The notes under the pieces: model-generated | Told to the model about the DNA's origin: nothing | The model's input: the letters and a program-made list of their open reading frames with translations, nothing else | Database searches by the model: none | Position numbers and translations under genes: made by a program | Assembly: GCA_964491395.1 (NCBI GenBank) | Contig: CAZBGI010000014.1 | Coordinates: forward strand, 1 to 64,000 | Direction of reading: 5' to 3' | Length of the DNA stretch: 64,000 bases | Origin: SKVR01 sp964491395 | GTDB lineage: Bacteria; Bacteroidota; Bacteroidia; Bacteroidales; UBA7960 | Shown here: positions 1-8,491 of the stretch, one piece after another | Position numbering within the stretch: position 1 is the first letter of the stretch | Layout: each line of letters begins with the position of its first letter

Positions 1-2
1 TG

Positions 3-38
3 AAAAAATTAGAACAGATATGGCAGGAGTTGAATTAG
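3..38 (+). CDS. Possible 3' end of a gene cut by the window edge
   Basis: One frame reads through to a TAG at 36-38 with a charged, helical-looking tail (KKLEQIWQELN). A second frame reads to a TAA at 41-43, so even the frame is uncertain. A short palindrome, ACCACC-ATC-GGTGGT at 52-66, follows and could be a weak terminator stem, but it has no T-run. No function can be given. Confidence 0.2.
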   Translation, partial: KKLEQIWQELN

Positions 39-197
39 ATTAATAACTATCACCACCATCGGTGGTATAAAATATCCGGCAGTCAGTGGGGCAGCAGGTA
101 ATCAAATCGTAATACTTGCAACCTGACGGGATATGCCTCGAAATGCCAAACATATCATATACATAACCATTGCCAGCAATTATATACACAAGTCGTC

Positions 198-1178
198 ATG
201 CGAATTATCCCCTTCCTGGTCTGTGCACTTTTTTTATTGTCTTCTTGTGCAACAATATTGCATCGTAAACAATATGATGCATATGTGCATTCAAATGAAG
301 GAAACTCAAAAATAATCTACAATGACACCATTTATGATTTGCCGGATACTATTTCACTCAAACGCTCAAAAAACAATTTGAACATAACCCTTTTAGGAGA
401 CAGTATAACCCGAGATTACACAATAAAGCCAACACTTACAGATGCATTTCTAATTTATAATCTTATATGGAATTATGCCGCACCCGTAGCTTACATAATT
501 GATTTACAAACACCCAAGAGATTTTATTACGGTCATCAATTATTCTTTGATACAAATGATACTTCTTCGGTTATAATTCCAGAGTACCGAAAGAGTTTTG
601 AAGATTATTTTTATACGCCGCACCCTACAAAAAGAAATCAGTTTAACTTATTTATTTCGTTTCCGCACATAAATAGTTTTCATCTGAAGCCACAGGGTGA
701 AGAACCTAAAATAAATACAGGTTTTTGGGGAATATCTTTAGGTTTAGAATATTTTTACAGAGCCAACAAATACTTTACTATCAATGTCAACAGTGTTTCT
801 GATTTCTATGTTCCTATTCCCGCATCTCCAAATATTGAAGGGCCTTATGAAGCTATGAACTCGGCTTATATTAGTGTTTCGGATAATTTTAAATTCAACA
901 GATTTACTTTTGGATATGGCTTGTGTACTGCCTACAATCTTTGGGCGGTGAGGGACGGTACCTATATGGATATAGGTCGAAAACGTTTCAAAAAAAATAT
1001 CTCAAAAAGTCACTATAGCTTAGGGGTAGTTGTTAATGGTTATCACAGAATTATCGAAGATTTGTATTTTGGTATAATATATCGACCAACTTTGTTAAAT
1101 TTACAGTATCCGGATAGATTAAGGTATGAATATTTGGTTAGCATCAGCCTTGGATGGAAATTCAGATTAAACGAATAA
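198..1178 (+). CDS. Lipoprotein with predicted beta-barrel-like C-terminal half, unknown function
   Basis: I do not recognise this 326-residue protein. It starts with a hydrophobic signal segment ending in a lipobox (LLSSC, Cys17), so it should be a lipid-anchored envelope protein. Residues 18-100 are polar with a hydrophobic patch near 95-110. From about residue 150 to the end there are alternating aromatic/hydrophobic strands with turns, as in outer-membrane barrel proteins, but the chain does not end in a clear terminal aromatic. The gene is visibly richer in A+T than ettA downstream and stands alone, followed by a broken gene. Both facts suggest accessory DNA. The start at 198 is preferred because it gives the signal peptide directly; an overlapping frame starting at 133 gives no sensible protein. 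Confidence 0.7.
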   Translation: MRIIPFLVCALFLLSSCATILHRKQYDAYVHSNEGNSKIIYNDTIYDLPDTISLKRSKNNLNITLLGDSITRDYTIKPTLTDAFLIYNLIWNYAAPVAYIIDLQTPKRFYYGHQLFFDTNDTSSVIIPEYRKSFEDYFYTPHPTKRNQFNLFISFPHINSFHLKPQGEEPKINTGFWGISLGLEYFYRANKYFTINVNSVSDFYVPIPASPNIEGPYEAMNSAYISVSDNFKFNRFTFGYGLCTAYNLWAVRDGTYMDIGRKRFKKNISKSHYSLGVVVNGYHRIIEDLYFGIIYRPTLLNLQYPDRLRYEYLVSISLGWKFRLNE

Positions 1179-1262
1179 CTGTGGCAACATGCTAAACCTG
1201 ACAGACAACAAGAACCTACCGCCATCTTATAGTATTAATTGAATTTAATCACATATAAAAGC

Positions 1263-1424
1263 ATGAAAGTATAAAATATCAGAACTATTTTCCATGCATC
1301 CATTCTTTTCAACTCGTGTCAATCTCAAAGGCGGATTTATCTTTAAAACTTGAAAAGGGAAAAGAGTACAAACAAGTCAGGGATTCAAAGTCGACTGTTA
1401 TTCAAGAAGTTAACTCCAACCCAA
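1263..1424 (+). pseudogene. Remnant of a small lipoprotein gene, with stop and frameshift
   Basis: Two frames must be joined to read it. ATG at 1263 opens a degraded signal peptide with a TAA at 1272-1274, then reads ILFNSCQSQ, a good lipobox with Cys at 1317-1319. The reading frame then slips by one base near 1326-1330 and continues as KADLSLKLEKGKEYKQ and on to about 1424. This second part has the look of the mature N-terminus of small Bacteroidota lipoproteins (possibly the DUF6263 type, from memory). After 1424 the frame stays open to 1573 but the composition changes and looks non-coding. It includes the direct repeat GCAAGCCGGC at 1461-1470 and 1482-1491. I call this a pseudogene rather than an 85-residue gene starting at a GTG. 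Confidence 0.5.
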
Positions 1425-1576
1425 TGTGCCTGAGAGCACTTTCCTGGTTGTTTCGCACCCGCAAGCCGGCCCTGTTATGCTGCAAGCCGGCGATTATGGG
1501 TTTCGTTGAGCTGGAAAAAAAGCTTAAAACCCCAACGTTGAATGACTTTTTGAATCCCTCAGACGGTGAATAAATG

Positions 1577-1584
1577 TATCTTTG
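1577..1584 (+). promoter_or_regulatory. Promoter -7 box (TATCTTTG) for ettA
   Basis: It matches the Bacteroidota -7 consensus TAnnTTTG followed by C. It lies 38 bases before the ettA start. The nearest TTTG upstream (1549-1552) is 24 bases away, slightly longer than the usual 19-21. Confidence 0.55.
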
Positions 1585-1622
1585 CACAAAAGTAATCCCT
1601 TAAACAACAAGAATTTCAATAT

Positions 1623-3299
1623 ATGAGCGACGACAAAAAAATTATATTTTCCATGGTGGGAGTGAGCAAGGTTTTCCCACCTTCCAAACAGGTACTGAAA
1701 GACATTTACCTCTCCTTTTATTACGGAGCCAAGATTGGCATTATTGGTTTGAATGGCTCGGGTAAATCCACTTTGATGCGTATCATTGCCGGAGAGGAAA
1801 AATCCTACCAGGGAGAGGTGGTTTTTTCTCCCGGATACTCGGTGGGATACCTGGAGCAGGAGCCTCACCTGGATCCTGCCAGGACGGTAAAAGAAATTGT
1901 AGAAGAGGGTGTGCAGACCGTGGTGGATGTCATGAAGGAATATGAGGAGGTGAACCTGAAGTTCGCCGAGCCCATGAGCGATGATGAGATGAACAAACTC
2001 ATTGAGCGCCAGGGAGAATTGTCCGATTTGATAGAACAATACAATGGCTGGGATTTGGACTCGCGGCTCGAACGTGCCATGGATGCATTGCGCTGTCCGG
2101 CACCCGACGAGAAGGTGGAGCACCTGAGCGGAGGGGAACGACGCAGGGTGGCATTATGCCGGTTATTATTGCAGGAGCCCGATATTTTGCTGCTCGATGA
2201 GCCTACCAACCACCTGGATGCTGAGTCGATTGACTGGCTTGAGGTGCACCTGAAACAGTACAAAGGCACGGTCATTGCCATTACCCACGACCGTTATTTC
2301 CTCGATAATGTGGCAGGCTGGATCCTGGAACTGGACAGGGGAGAGGGCATTCCCTGGAAAGGGAATTACAGCAGCTGGCTCGACCAGAAATCCAAACGCC
2401 TGGCCCAGGAAGAAAAATCGGAAAGCAAACGGCGCAAAACCCTGGAACGCGAGCTGGAATGGGTGCGCATGAATCCCAAGGGGCGGCAAGCCAAGGCCAA
2501 AGCCAGGTTGGGAGCTTATGACAAGCTACTCAACGAAGATGTAAAACAAAAGGAAGAGCGGTTGGAGATATTCATTCCCAATGGTCCCAGGTTGGGATCC
2601 AAAGTGGTGGAAGCGGATTCTATTTCCAAAGCTTTTGGCGATAAGATTCTTTTCGAAAACTTCTCTTTTGCCTTGCCTCCGGCGGGCATTGTGGGAATTA
2701 TTGGTCCTAACGGGGCCGGAAAAACCACGTTGTTTCGTATGATCATGGGACAGGAACAGCCAGACCATGGAACCTTTTCCATAGGTGAGACGGTAAAACT
2801 GGGCTACGTGGATCAGGCCCATGCCGATATTGACCCGGAGAAGTCGGTATGGGAAGTCATCTCGGAAGGCCATGAACTCATCGATCTGAGCGGTCGCCAA
2901 ATCAACAGCCGTGCCTATGTATCGCGTTTCAATTTTAGTGGAGCCGATCAGGGCAAAAAATGCGGCGTTTTATCAGGAGGTGAGCGCAACCGCCTGCACC
3001 TGGCACTCACGCTCAAAAGTGAAGCCAACGTGCTGCTGCTCGATGAGCCCACCAACGATATTGACGTAAACACCCTCAGAGCGCTTGAAGAAGGTTTGGA
3101 GCATTTTGCCGGCTGCGCCGTAATTATTACCCACGACCGGTGGTTTCTCGACAGGATTGCTACCCATATCATCGCTTTTGAAGGAAATTCGGAGGTGGTG
3201 TTCTTTGAAGGTTCTTATAGCGAATATGAAGAGAACCGCAAGAAAAGACATGGAGATACAGGACCCAAACGAATCAAATACAAAAAACTCATTGCCTGA
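1623..3299 (+). CDS. ettA: Energy-dependent translational throttle protein EttA (ABC-F ATPase)
   Basis: A cytoplasmic ABC-F protein that binds the ribosomal E site and gates the first steps of elongation according to the ATP/ADP ratio. At 558 residues it matches the E. coli protein (555). It has two ABC domains: the first with Walker A GLNGSGKST near residue 43, signature LSGGE and Walker B LLLDEPTNHLD; the second with GPNGAGKTT near residue 362, LSGGE and LLLDEPTNDID. Between them lies the arm/linker containing an ARLGAYDKLL segment. It has no membrane segments, as expected for ABC-F. The start is set by the conserved N-terminus, 38 bases after a clear -7 box. A sigma-54 activator gene begins 5 bases after its stop, so the two are probably co-transcribed. 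Confidence 0.95.
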   Translation: MSDDKKIIFSMVGVSKVFPPSKQVLKDIYLSFYYGAKIGIIGLNGSGKSTLMRIIAGEEKSYQGEVVFSPGYSVGYLEQEPHLDPARTVKEIVEEGVQTVVDVMKEYEEVNLKFAEPMSDDEMNKLIERQGELSDLIEQYNGWDLDSRLERAMDALRCPAPDEKVEHLSGGERRRVALCRLLLQEPDILLLDEPTNHLDAESIDWLEVHLKQYKGTVIAITHDRYFLDNVAGWILELDRGEGIPWKGNYSSWLDQKSKRLAQEEKSESKRRKTLERELEWVRMNPKGRQAKAKARLGAYDKLLNEDVKQKEERLEIFIPNGPRLGSKVVEADSISKAFGDKILFENFSFALPPAGIVGIIGPNGAGKTTLFRMIMGQEQPDHGTFSIGETVKLGYVDQAHADIDPEKSVWEVISEGHELIDLSGRQINSRAYVSRFNFSGADQGKKCGVLSGGERNRLHLALTLKSEANVLLLDEPTNDIDVNTLRALEEGLEHFAGCAVIITHDRWFLDRIATHIIAFEGNSEVVFFEGSYSEYEENRKKRHGDTGPKRIKYKKLIA

Positions 3300-3304
3300 C
3301 TTTT

Positions 3305-5266
3305 ATGATTACGCTGGATGATCATGCCACGCTGCGCAACAAAATAAGGGCTTCTCACAAAAGAAGCCTGGATTTTGGAGTCGAAAGAGAACGGGTGCAA
3401 CCCCGGATTGTGCTTCGTGGCCATGATTTAAAGAAAACGCTCGAACGAAACCAAAGACTGCTGAAAGTGGCCGGTCCGTTTGTGCAGCTGCTCAATGAAT
3501 TTGTAGCTGATAGCGGATTCATTGTGCTGCTTACCGATGGACAGGGTTGTATTGTTGAAATGACTGGAGCCCCCAAAGTCCTGGAAGAAACCCGGCCGTA
3601 TGGATTGGTCAAAGGTGCCTACATGAGTGAAGAGAGCATCGGCTCCAATGCCATCAGTATTGCCCTGGATGAAAATATCCCGCTGCAGGTTACCGGCCAT
3701 GAGCATTATATAAAAGCTTTCCATAGCTGGAGTTGCTCCGCTGCACCCATCCATAACGAGATGAAAAATATCATCGGCTGCATCAATATCAGCGGAAACC
3801 TGGATAAGGTCTATCCTCATATCCTGGGATTGGTGGTAGCTTCTGCCAAAGCCATAGAGTCACAGCTGAAAAGTTCCTTCTCTGAGATGCGGCAGAAAGA
3901 GGCGTATCATTTTGTTTCCCAGATTCTCAACACCCTGGAATTTGGGGTGTTGGCCACCGATGTCAAGGGCAAGGTGCGCAGGGCCAATAATCTCGCTTCC
4001 GCTCTGCTGAAAACTCCTGTAGACCGCATTGAAAACAATTTGTTGGAAGATTTTATTTCTGCATGGCCGGGATTTTTGTCCAAGGTGAAGCAGAAGGAGA
4101 TCATTATGGATGAAGAGGTGCATGTAAGCCGGTTTGGAGCACGCGACAGCTTCAACATGAACGTGTATCCCCTCACCGATGGCGACGGTACTATCAGCGG
4201 CACTGTGGTTACCCTGCGCGATATGAAGCGTGTTTACAAAATGGTGAATAAATACACCGGCATGCAAGCCCGCTATAATTTTGAAGATCTTATTGGTGAA
4301 AGCGATGAGATGAAAAGAATCATTGAGTATTGTAAAAATATCTCCGACAGTCCCAGTACGGTCCTTATCCAGGGAGAAAGCGGTACGGGAAAGGAAGTGC
4401 TTGCCCAGTCCATTCATAATTTCAGTTCACGAAAGGATGGAGGTTTTGTAGCACTCAATTGTGGTGCCATACCCGAATCTCTTATTGAAAGTGAACTTTT
4501 CGGCTATTCTGAAGGGGCTTTCACCAGTGCTAAAAAAGGAGGCAAGCCCGGTAAATTTGAGCTGGCCAACGGAGGTACACTTTTTCTGGATGAAATTGGC
4601 GAGATGCCCCTGGATATGCAGGTGAAACTTCTCAGGGCGTTGCAGGAAAGAAATATTACAAGGGTAGGGGGCGACAAGGCCATACCGGTTGATGTAAGAA
4701 TTATTGCTGCTACCAACCGAAACTTACTGGACCAGGTAAAGGAAGGAAAATTCAGGCAAGACCTTTATTACAGACTCAGTGTAATTCCTGTGTATATTCC
4801 CCCCCTGAAAAACAGGAGAGAGGATATTCCCATGCTCATCAGCTTCTTCCTCAATCTGAAGTCTGTCAAACTTCGCAAGCAACTGCCCGATATGGATAAC
4901 AAGCTTTTTAAAAAGCTGGTGTACTATGAGTGGCCCGGGAATGTAAGAGAGCTTGAAAATTTTATTGAAAAGTACGTGAACCTGGAGGGGAAACTGGAAT
5001 GGGCGGATCAGATCATGAACGCCGATATGTTTCACCACCATAAACAGGAGAAGATTCCGGCATCTGCTGCAGAAAGCGACTTGCAAATGTCAGGTGTGCA
5101 GGAGGAGCCAGGCAGTGAAGTCATTACATTGAGTGAAATGGAAAAAAAGGCCATAGCCCGGGCCCTGAAAGTGTATAATCGCAATATGACCCGCGTAGCA
5201 TCCGCCCTGGGAATCAGCAGGAATGCACTGTATCAGAAAATCAAGAAGTTTGGCATTGAAGTTTAG
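3305..5266 (+). CDS. Sigma-54-dependent transcriptional activator (AcoR-like, GAF-PAS-AAA-Fis)
   Basis: A 653-residue bacterial enhancer-binding protein. The N-terminal GAF-like sensor (about 30-200; SEESIGSNAISIAL is typical of AcoR/DhaR-type regulators) is followed by a PAS-like segment (about 205-310). A sigma-54 AAA+ domain (about 325-560) has Walker A GESGTGKE at 357-364, Walker B GTLFLDEIGEM, and the arginine-finger region FRQDLYYRLSV. A Fis-type helix-turn-helix closes the chain (NMTRVASALGISRNALYQKI). The sigma-54-contacting loop reads GAFTSA (404-409) instead of the consensus GAFTGA. The gene starts 5 bases after ettA and has no obvious metabolic target genes beside it, so its effector and regulon cannot be named. 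It may act as a sigma-54 activator despite the variant loop; this is inference. Confidence 0.9.
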   Translation: MITLDDHATLRNKIRASHKRSLDFGVERERVQPRIVLRGHDLKKTLERNQRLLKVAGPFVQLLNEFVADSGFIVLLTDGQGCIVEMTGAPKVLEETRPYGLVKGAYMSEESIGSNAISIALDENIPLQVTGHEHYIKAFHSWSCSAAPIHNEMKNIIGCINISGNLDKVYPHILGLVVASAKAIESQLKSSFSEMRQKEAYHFVSQILNTLEFGVLATDVKGKVRRANNLASALLKTPVDRIENNLLEDFISAWPGFLSKVKQKEIIMDEEVHVSRFGARDSFNMNVYPLTDGDGTISGTVVTLRDMKRVYKMVNKYTGMQARYNFEDLIGESDEMKRIIEYCKNISDSPSTVLIQGESGTGKEVLAQSIHNFSSRKDGGFVALNCGAIPESLIESELFGYSEGAFTSAKKGGKPGKFELANGGTLFLDEIGEMPLDMQVKLLRALQERNITRVGGDKAIPVDVRIIAATNRNLLDQVKEGKFRQDLYYRLSVIPVYIPPLKNRREDIPMLISFFLNLKSVKLRKQLPDMDNKLFKKLVYYEWPGNVRELENFIEKYVNLEGKLEWADQIMNADMFHHHKQEKIPASAAESDLQMSGVQEEPGSEVITLSEMEKKAIARALKVYNRNMTRVASALGISRNALYQKIKKFGIEV

Positions 5267-5303
5267 AAGATAATAATACTGAGCCTGAGGATTTCAAACA
5301 CTT

Positions 5304-5741
5304 TTAGTGAGTGTAATAATTGCTTTCCTTGTTTTTGTGATAGATGAAGGTTTTTTTGCGGTATACAGGTCCCAGGTAGGTGTTGATAAGACCCAGACCG
5401 AATAAAATAATGCAGGCCATCAGAAGATGACTTCCGGTATTGGCATCCCAGTACCAATCCCTTACTATGTTGATGTAATAATTATTGTAGAGAAAATGAA
5501 TAATGGGAAATTCAATTCTCATGATAACCGAAGTGACAATGTCCACCAGCAAAATTACAACCATTGAGGCGATAATGAGGCTACCGGAAATGACAATGGC
5601 TATGGTTTTGATCATCGCTATCACCGTATCCTGAACCGAAATATTGTCCAGCATATCATACATTCCTATCCTCCCGCTGGCAAAGAGTGTCAGCGCTATT
5701 ATTGAGGTTGACACAATAATAAAAACATCCCAATTCTTCAT
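5304..5741 (-). CDS. Small integral membrane protein, unknown function
   Basis: 145 residues with an N-terminal hydrophobic segment directly after MKNWD, a second at about residues 43-70 (AIVISGSLIIASMVVILLVDIV), a possible third around 75-90, and a fourth at about 105-125 (HLLMACIILFGLGLINTYLG). This suggests three or four transmembrane helices in the inner membrane. No catalytic motif is seen and I do not recognise the family. It sits alone on the minus strand, convergent with the sigma-54 activator (37 bases between stops). Hydrophobic periodicity argues that it is a real gene. Confidence 0.6.
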   Translation of the reverse strand: MKNWDVFIIVSTSIIALTLFASGRIGMYDMLDNISVQDTVIAMIKTIAIVISGSLIIASMVVILLVDIVTSVIMRIEFPIIHFLYNNYYINIVRDWYWDANTGSHLLMACIILFGLGLINTYLGPVYRKKTFIYHKNKESNYYTH

Positions 5742-6049
5742 AGTATTCCTGGTTTAATGGTCCAGACAAAGCTCCAGGATTTGCTGCAACTTTGTCAACT
5801 CGATGCTTCAACTTAATGAATTAAATCTGCCTTTTTTCTACATTATTCTAAGGTTTATACGACTATTTTATCAAAAGGTTTTCATTTTTTACCTTTATGC
5901 GGGTTCGGGTCAAAGGAAAAAAAACATCGTGGAACTAACATGGCACTCAGTTTTTCTTATTGAATGATGAGTGCCTGTAATCTTATCAATTTCTTTTGAA
6001 GGAAATCTGAAATATTGTATTTTTATGCCCGGTTTAAATCCTTATCATC
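5742..6049. other. Intergenic region between divergent genes
   Basis: About 300 AT-rich bases separate the minus-strand membrane protein from the plus-strand 87-residue gene. Apart from the promoter at 5995-6025, I see no open frame or repeat in it. Confidence 0.5.
5995..6025 (+). promoter_or_regulatory. Bacteroidota-type promoter for the 87-residue membrane protein
   Basis: TTTG at 5995-5998, a 19-base spacer, then TATTTTTA at 6018-6025 (one mismatch to TAnnTTTG). Its position, 24 bases before the ATG at 6050, fits a short leader. Confidence 0.5.
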
Positions 6050-6313
6050 ATGAAAATGGGAAACAGACAACCCCACGAACAAGTCAAAAAAGCTAAATCC
6101 AACCCCTACGCAGGATCGGGCTGGATTTACCAGGGTATTATTTTTGCCATACTTCTGTTTGTCATAATGTATATCTTGTACCCATGGATAACCGGAGACG
6201 ATATTACAGCGAAAAGCCTCCTGGTGGGAGCGTTCTCTTCCATGATAGGGGGCCTGGTATATGGTGCGATCATGAAGTGGTTGTATAAATCAAAAATGAT
6301 TAAAGACAAGTGA
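6050..6313 (+). CDS. Small two-helix membrane protein, unknown function
   Basis: 87 residues. After a polar, basic N-terminus (about 25 residues) come two hydrophobic helices: about 27-47 (YQGIIFAILLFVIMYILYPW) and about 57-77 (LLVGAFSSMIGGLVYGAIMKW, with small residues packed as in GxxxG-type helices). A lysine-rich tail ends the protein. It lacks any catalytic motif. A matching promoter lies just upstream. The neighbour 132 bases downstream is a secreted hydrolase, with no evident functional link. Confidence 0.6.
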   Translation: MKMGNRQPHEQVKKAKSNPYAGSGWIYQGIIFAILLFVIMYILYPWITGDDITAKSLLVGAFSSMIGGLVYGAIMKWLYKSKMIKDK

Positions 6314-6444
6314 GGATGAGCCGCCTTGTTTTGGAGATAGCCCGGTAAATGCTCTGTTTCAGGCTCTCGGATGCGACTCAATGCACCATGAATCCTCCTT
6401 GCAATCATTTTCATTTCTTACTTACACTCAATAGTAGACATATT

Positions 6445-7149
6445 ATGAAATCAGTAATATTTTTTGTTTCCCTGTTGTTGATGATAGTTTTAAGTTGTAA
6501 CTCTGACAAGATGAAGCAGTCTGATAAAAATGATACTTTGACATATCTTGCCTTGGGAGATTCCTATACCATCGGGGAGGGAGTCTCTGAGAAAGCAAGT
6601 TATCCCGTTTTGTTGCAGGATAGCCTGACAGCTTCGGGTATTGATTCTCTGGATGTGCAGATTGTTGCCCGAACCGGGTGGACCACGGATGAACTCCGGG
6701 AAGCTTTGGATAGTGCTCAGCTCCGCCCTCCCTACGATCTGGTAACCTTGCTTATTGGAGTTAATAACCAGTACCGGGGTCGCACACCTGAAAGTTACCG
6801 TCCTGAATTTGTGAATCTCCTGCAAAGAGCGGTTGAGTATGCAGGTGGAAACAGCGAAAAGGTGATAGTGCTTTCGATTCCCGACTGGGGGGTAACCCCA
6901 TTTGCCCGGGGAAGAGACCGTGAGCAGATTTCCCTGGAGATTGATGCCTATAATGCCATCAACCGCGAAGAGTCGGAGAAGGCCGGCGTAGCATGGGTGG
7001 ATGTAACTCCTGTATCACGCGAAGCAACAGCGAACCCGGAATTGCTGGCCTCCGATGGTTTGCACCCTTCCGGTTTGATGTACCGGCTTTGGGTGAATGA
7101 AGTATTTCCGGTGGCCATGGAAAAACTCGAACGGAAAAAATCTGGATAA
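6445..7149 (+). CDS. SGNH/GDSL-family hydrolase, lipoprotein
   Basis: A 234-residue lipid-anchored esterase/lipase-like hydrolase. The start at 6445 is chosen over an in-frame ATG at 6349 because it yields a clean lipoprotein signal with lipobox ending at Cys18 (IVLSC). Block I is LGDSYTIGEG with catalytic Ser40. Block III is LLIGVNNQYRG, supplying the oxyanion Asn. Block V is SDGLHPSG, supplying the Asp and His of the triad. These blocks are at normal spacing and nothing is missing. Members of this family hydrolyse esters of lipids, acylated sugars or peptidoglycan acetyl groups; the substrate cannot be told from sequence. Kynureninase follows 64 bases downstream on the same strand and may share a transcript. 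Confidence 0.85.
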   Translation: MKSVIFFVSLLLMIVLSCNSDKMKQSDKNDTLTYLALGDSYTIGEGVSEKASYPVLLQDSLTASGIDSLDVQIVARTGWTTDELREALDSAQLRPPYDLVTLLIGVNNQYRGRTPESYRPEFVNLLQRAVEYAGGNSEKVIVLSIPDWGVTPFARGRDREQISLEIDAYNAINREESEKAGVAWVDVTPVSREATANPELLASDGLHPSGLMYRLWVNEVFPVAMEKLERKKSG

Positions 7150-7213
7150 GAAATGGTTGTCGGGCCCGGCAAAGTATCTAACCCTCTAACCCTTCTCTCA
7201 TTTAATCTGAAAA

Positions 7214-8491
7214 ATGGATCTCTATACAAAAGAATACGCTGTTGAACAGGATGCAAAGGATCTCCTGCAGCACTTCAGAACCCGATTTATCAACCCTACG
7301 GCTGAATTGATTTATCTTGACGGGAATTCACTGGGAATGCTCCCGGCTGATACTGCCGGACATATGAACCAGGTGATAACAGACGAATGGGGCACGGGAC
7401 TGATTCGAAGCTGGAACACCGGTTGGTACGAACGTTCGCAGCAGCTGGCTGCTCAGCTGGCCCCCCTTGTCGGGGCACAACCCGGCGAAGTAATGATTGC
7501 CGACAGCACCTCGGTTAATCTCTTCAAACTGGCATACGCTGCTTTGCAGCACCAGCAGGGACGCTATGGAATTGTAAGTGATCAACTCAACTTTCCTTCT
7601 GATATTTATGTATTGCAGGGACTGGTGGAATTATTGGGCAACCGGCATCGCTTAACACTGGCACAAGCTGAGGATGGCATGAGCGTGACAATGGATGAGC
7701 TGGATAAACATCTTTCCGGAGATACTGCATTGCTCACCCTTTCTCACGTGGTTTTTAAGAGTGCTTTTATGTATGATATGAAAGCGGTGACTGCCAGGGC
7801 CCACGAAAAAGGTGCAATGGTGCTTTGGGATTTGAGCCATGCTGCGGGTGCTGTTCCTGTACATCTTAATGAAAGCCATGCAGACCTTGCCATCGGGTGC
7901 ACCTACAAGTACCTCAATGGGGGTCCGGGAGCCCCGGCATTTTTATATGTCCGGAAGGATTTGCAGGAAAAGCTCAAATCTCCCATTCAAGGATGGTTCG
8001 GACAGGAGAATCCTTTTGATTTTAACCTGAAGTACCGGCCCGCTGCAGGAATAAACCGGTTTCTGGCCGGCACACCTCCAATGCTGTCCGTTTCGGCTCT
8101 TGAACCCGCGCTGAAGCTAATGAATGACGCAGGCATTCAGAACCTGAGGAAGAAAAGTGTTTTACAAACAAACTATCTTATATCTCTGGTGGAAGAATAC
8201 CTCATGCCTCACGGCTTTACACTTTCTTCTCCCAAAGATGAAAATCAAAGAGGGTCACACGTATCCATCCGGCATCCTGAGGCCTACCGCATTTGTAAAG
8301 CACTCATCGATCCTCTTACAGGAAATAAAGTGGTCATCCCCGATTTTCGTGAGCCCGATAATATCCGCCTGGGCATTGCACCCTTGTATAATACATTTCT
8401 GGATATTTATGAGGCGGTACAGGAAATAAAGCTGATAGTGGAGCAGGAGCTTTTCATCAAGTTTCCGCCTACGCGCGAAAGTGTTACCTGA
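7214..8491 (+). CDS. kynU: Kynureninase
   Basis: A cytoplasmic PLP enzyme that cleaves L-kynurenine to anthranilate and alanine (or 3-hydroxykynurenine to 3-hydroxyanthranilate) in tryptophan catabolism or NAD synthesis. It is 425 residues, normal for the family. Landmarks are LDGNSLGMLP near the N-terminus, the cofactor-binding stretch WDLSHAAGAVPV, and the Schiff-base lysine in CTYKYLNGGPG (Lys232). The remaining kynurenine-pathway genes are not in the window. Its stop overlaps by 8 bases the 3' end of the convergent saccharopine dehydrogenase gene. Confidence 0.93.
   Translation: MDLYTKEYAVEQDAKDLLQHFRTRFINPTAELIYLDGNSLGMLPADTAGHMNQVITDEWGTGLIRSWNTGWYERSQQLAAQLAPLVGAQPGEVMIADSTSVNLFKLAYAALQHQQGRYGIVSDQLNFPSDIYVLQGLVELLGNRHRLTLAQAEDGMSVTMDELDKHLSGDTALLTLSHVVFKSAFMYDMKAVTARAHEKGAMVLWDLSHAAGAVPVHLNESHADLAIGCTYKYLNGGPGAPAFLYVRKDLQEKLKSPIQGWFGQENPFDFNLKYRPAAGINRFLAGTPPMLSVSALEPALKLMNDAGIQNLRKKSVLQTNYLISLVEEYLMPHGFTLSSPKDENQRGSHVSIRHPEAYRICKALIDPLTGNKVVIPDFREPDNIRLGIAPLYNTFLDIYEAVQEIKLIVEQELFIKFPPTRESVT

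Noticed and set aside
52..66. Palindrome ACCACC-ATC-GGTGGT as an operator or terminator
   Set aside because: Short, three-base loop and no T-run; not enough to call a site.
133..315. 60-codon frame overlapping the start of the first lipoprotein gene
   Set aside because: It overlaps the lipoprotein gene in another frame and shows no domain or signal; the 198 start gives a proper lipobox.
1316..1573. 85-codon open frame with GTG start taken as a real gene
   Set aside because: The good lipobox just upstream is in another frame and the second half looks non-coding, so a decayed gene fits better.
8484..8491. Eight-base overlap of the kynU and saccharopine dehydrogenase 3' ends as a regulatory antisense device
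   Set aside because: Short convergent overlaps are common in compact genomes and nothing else supports regulation.
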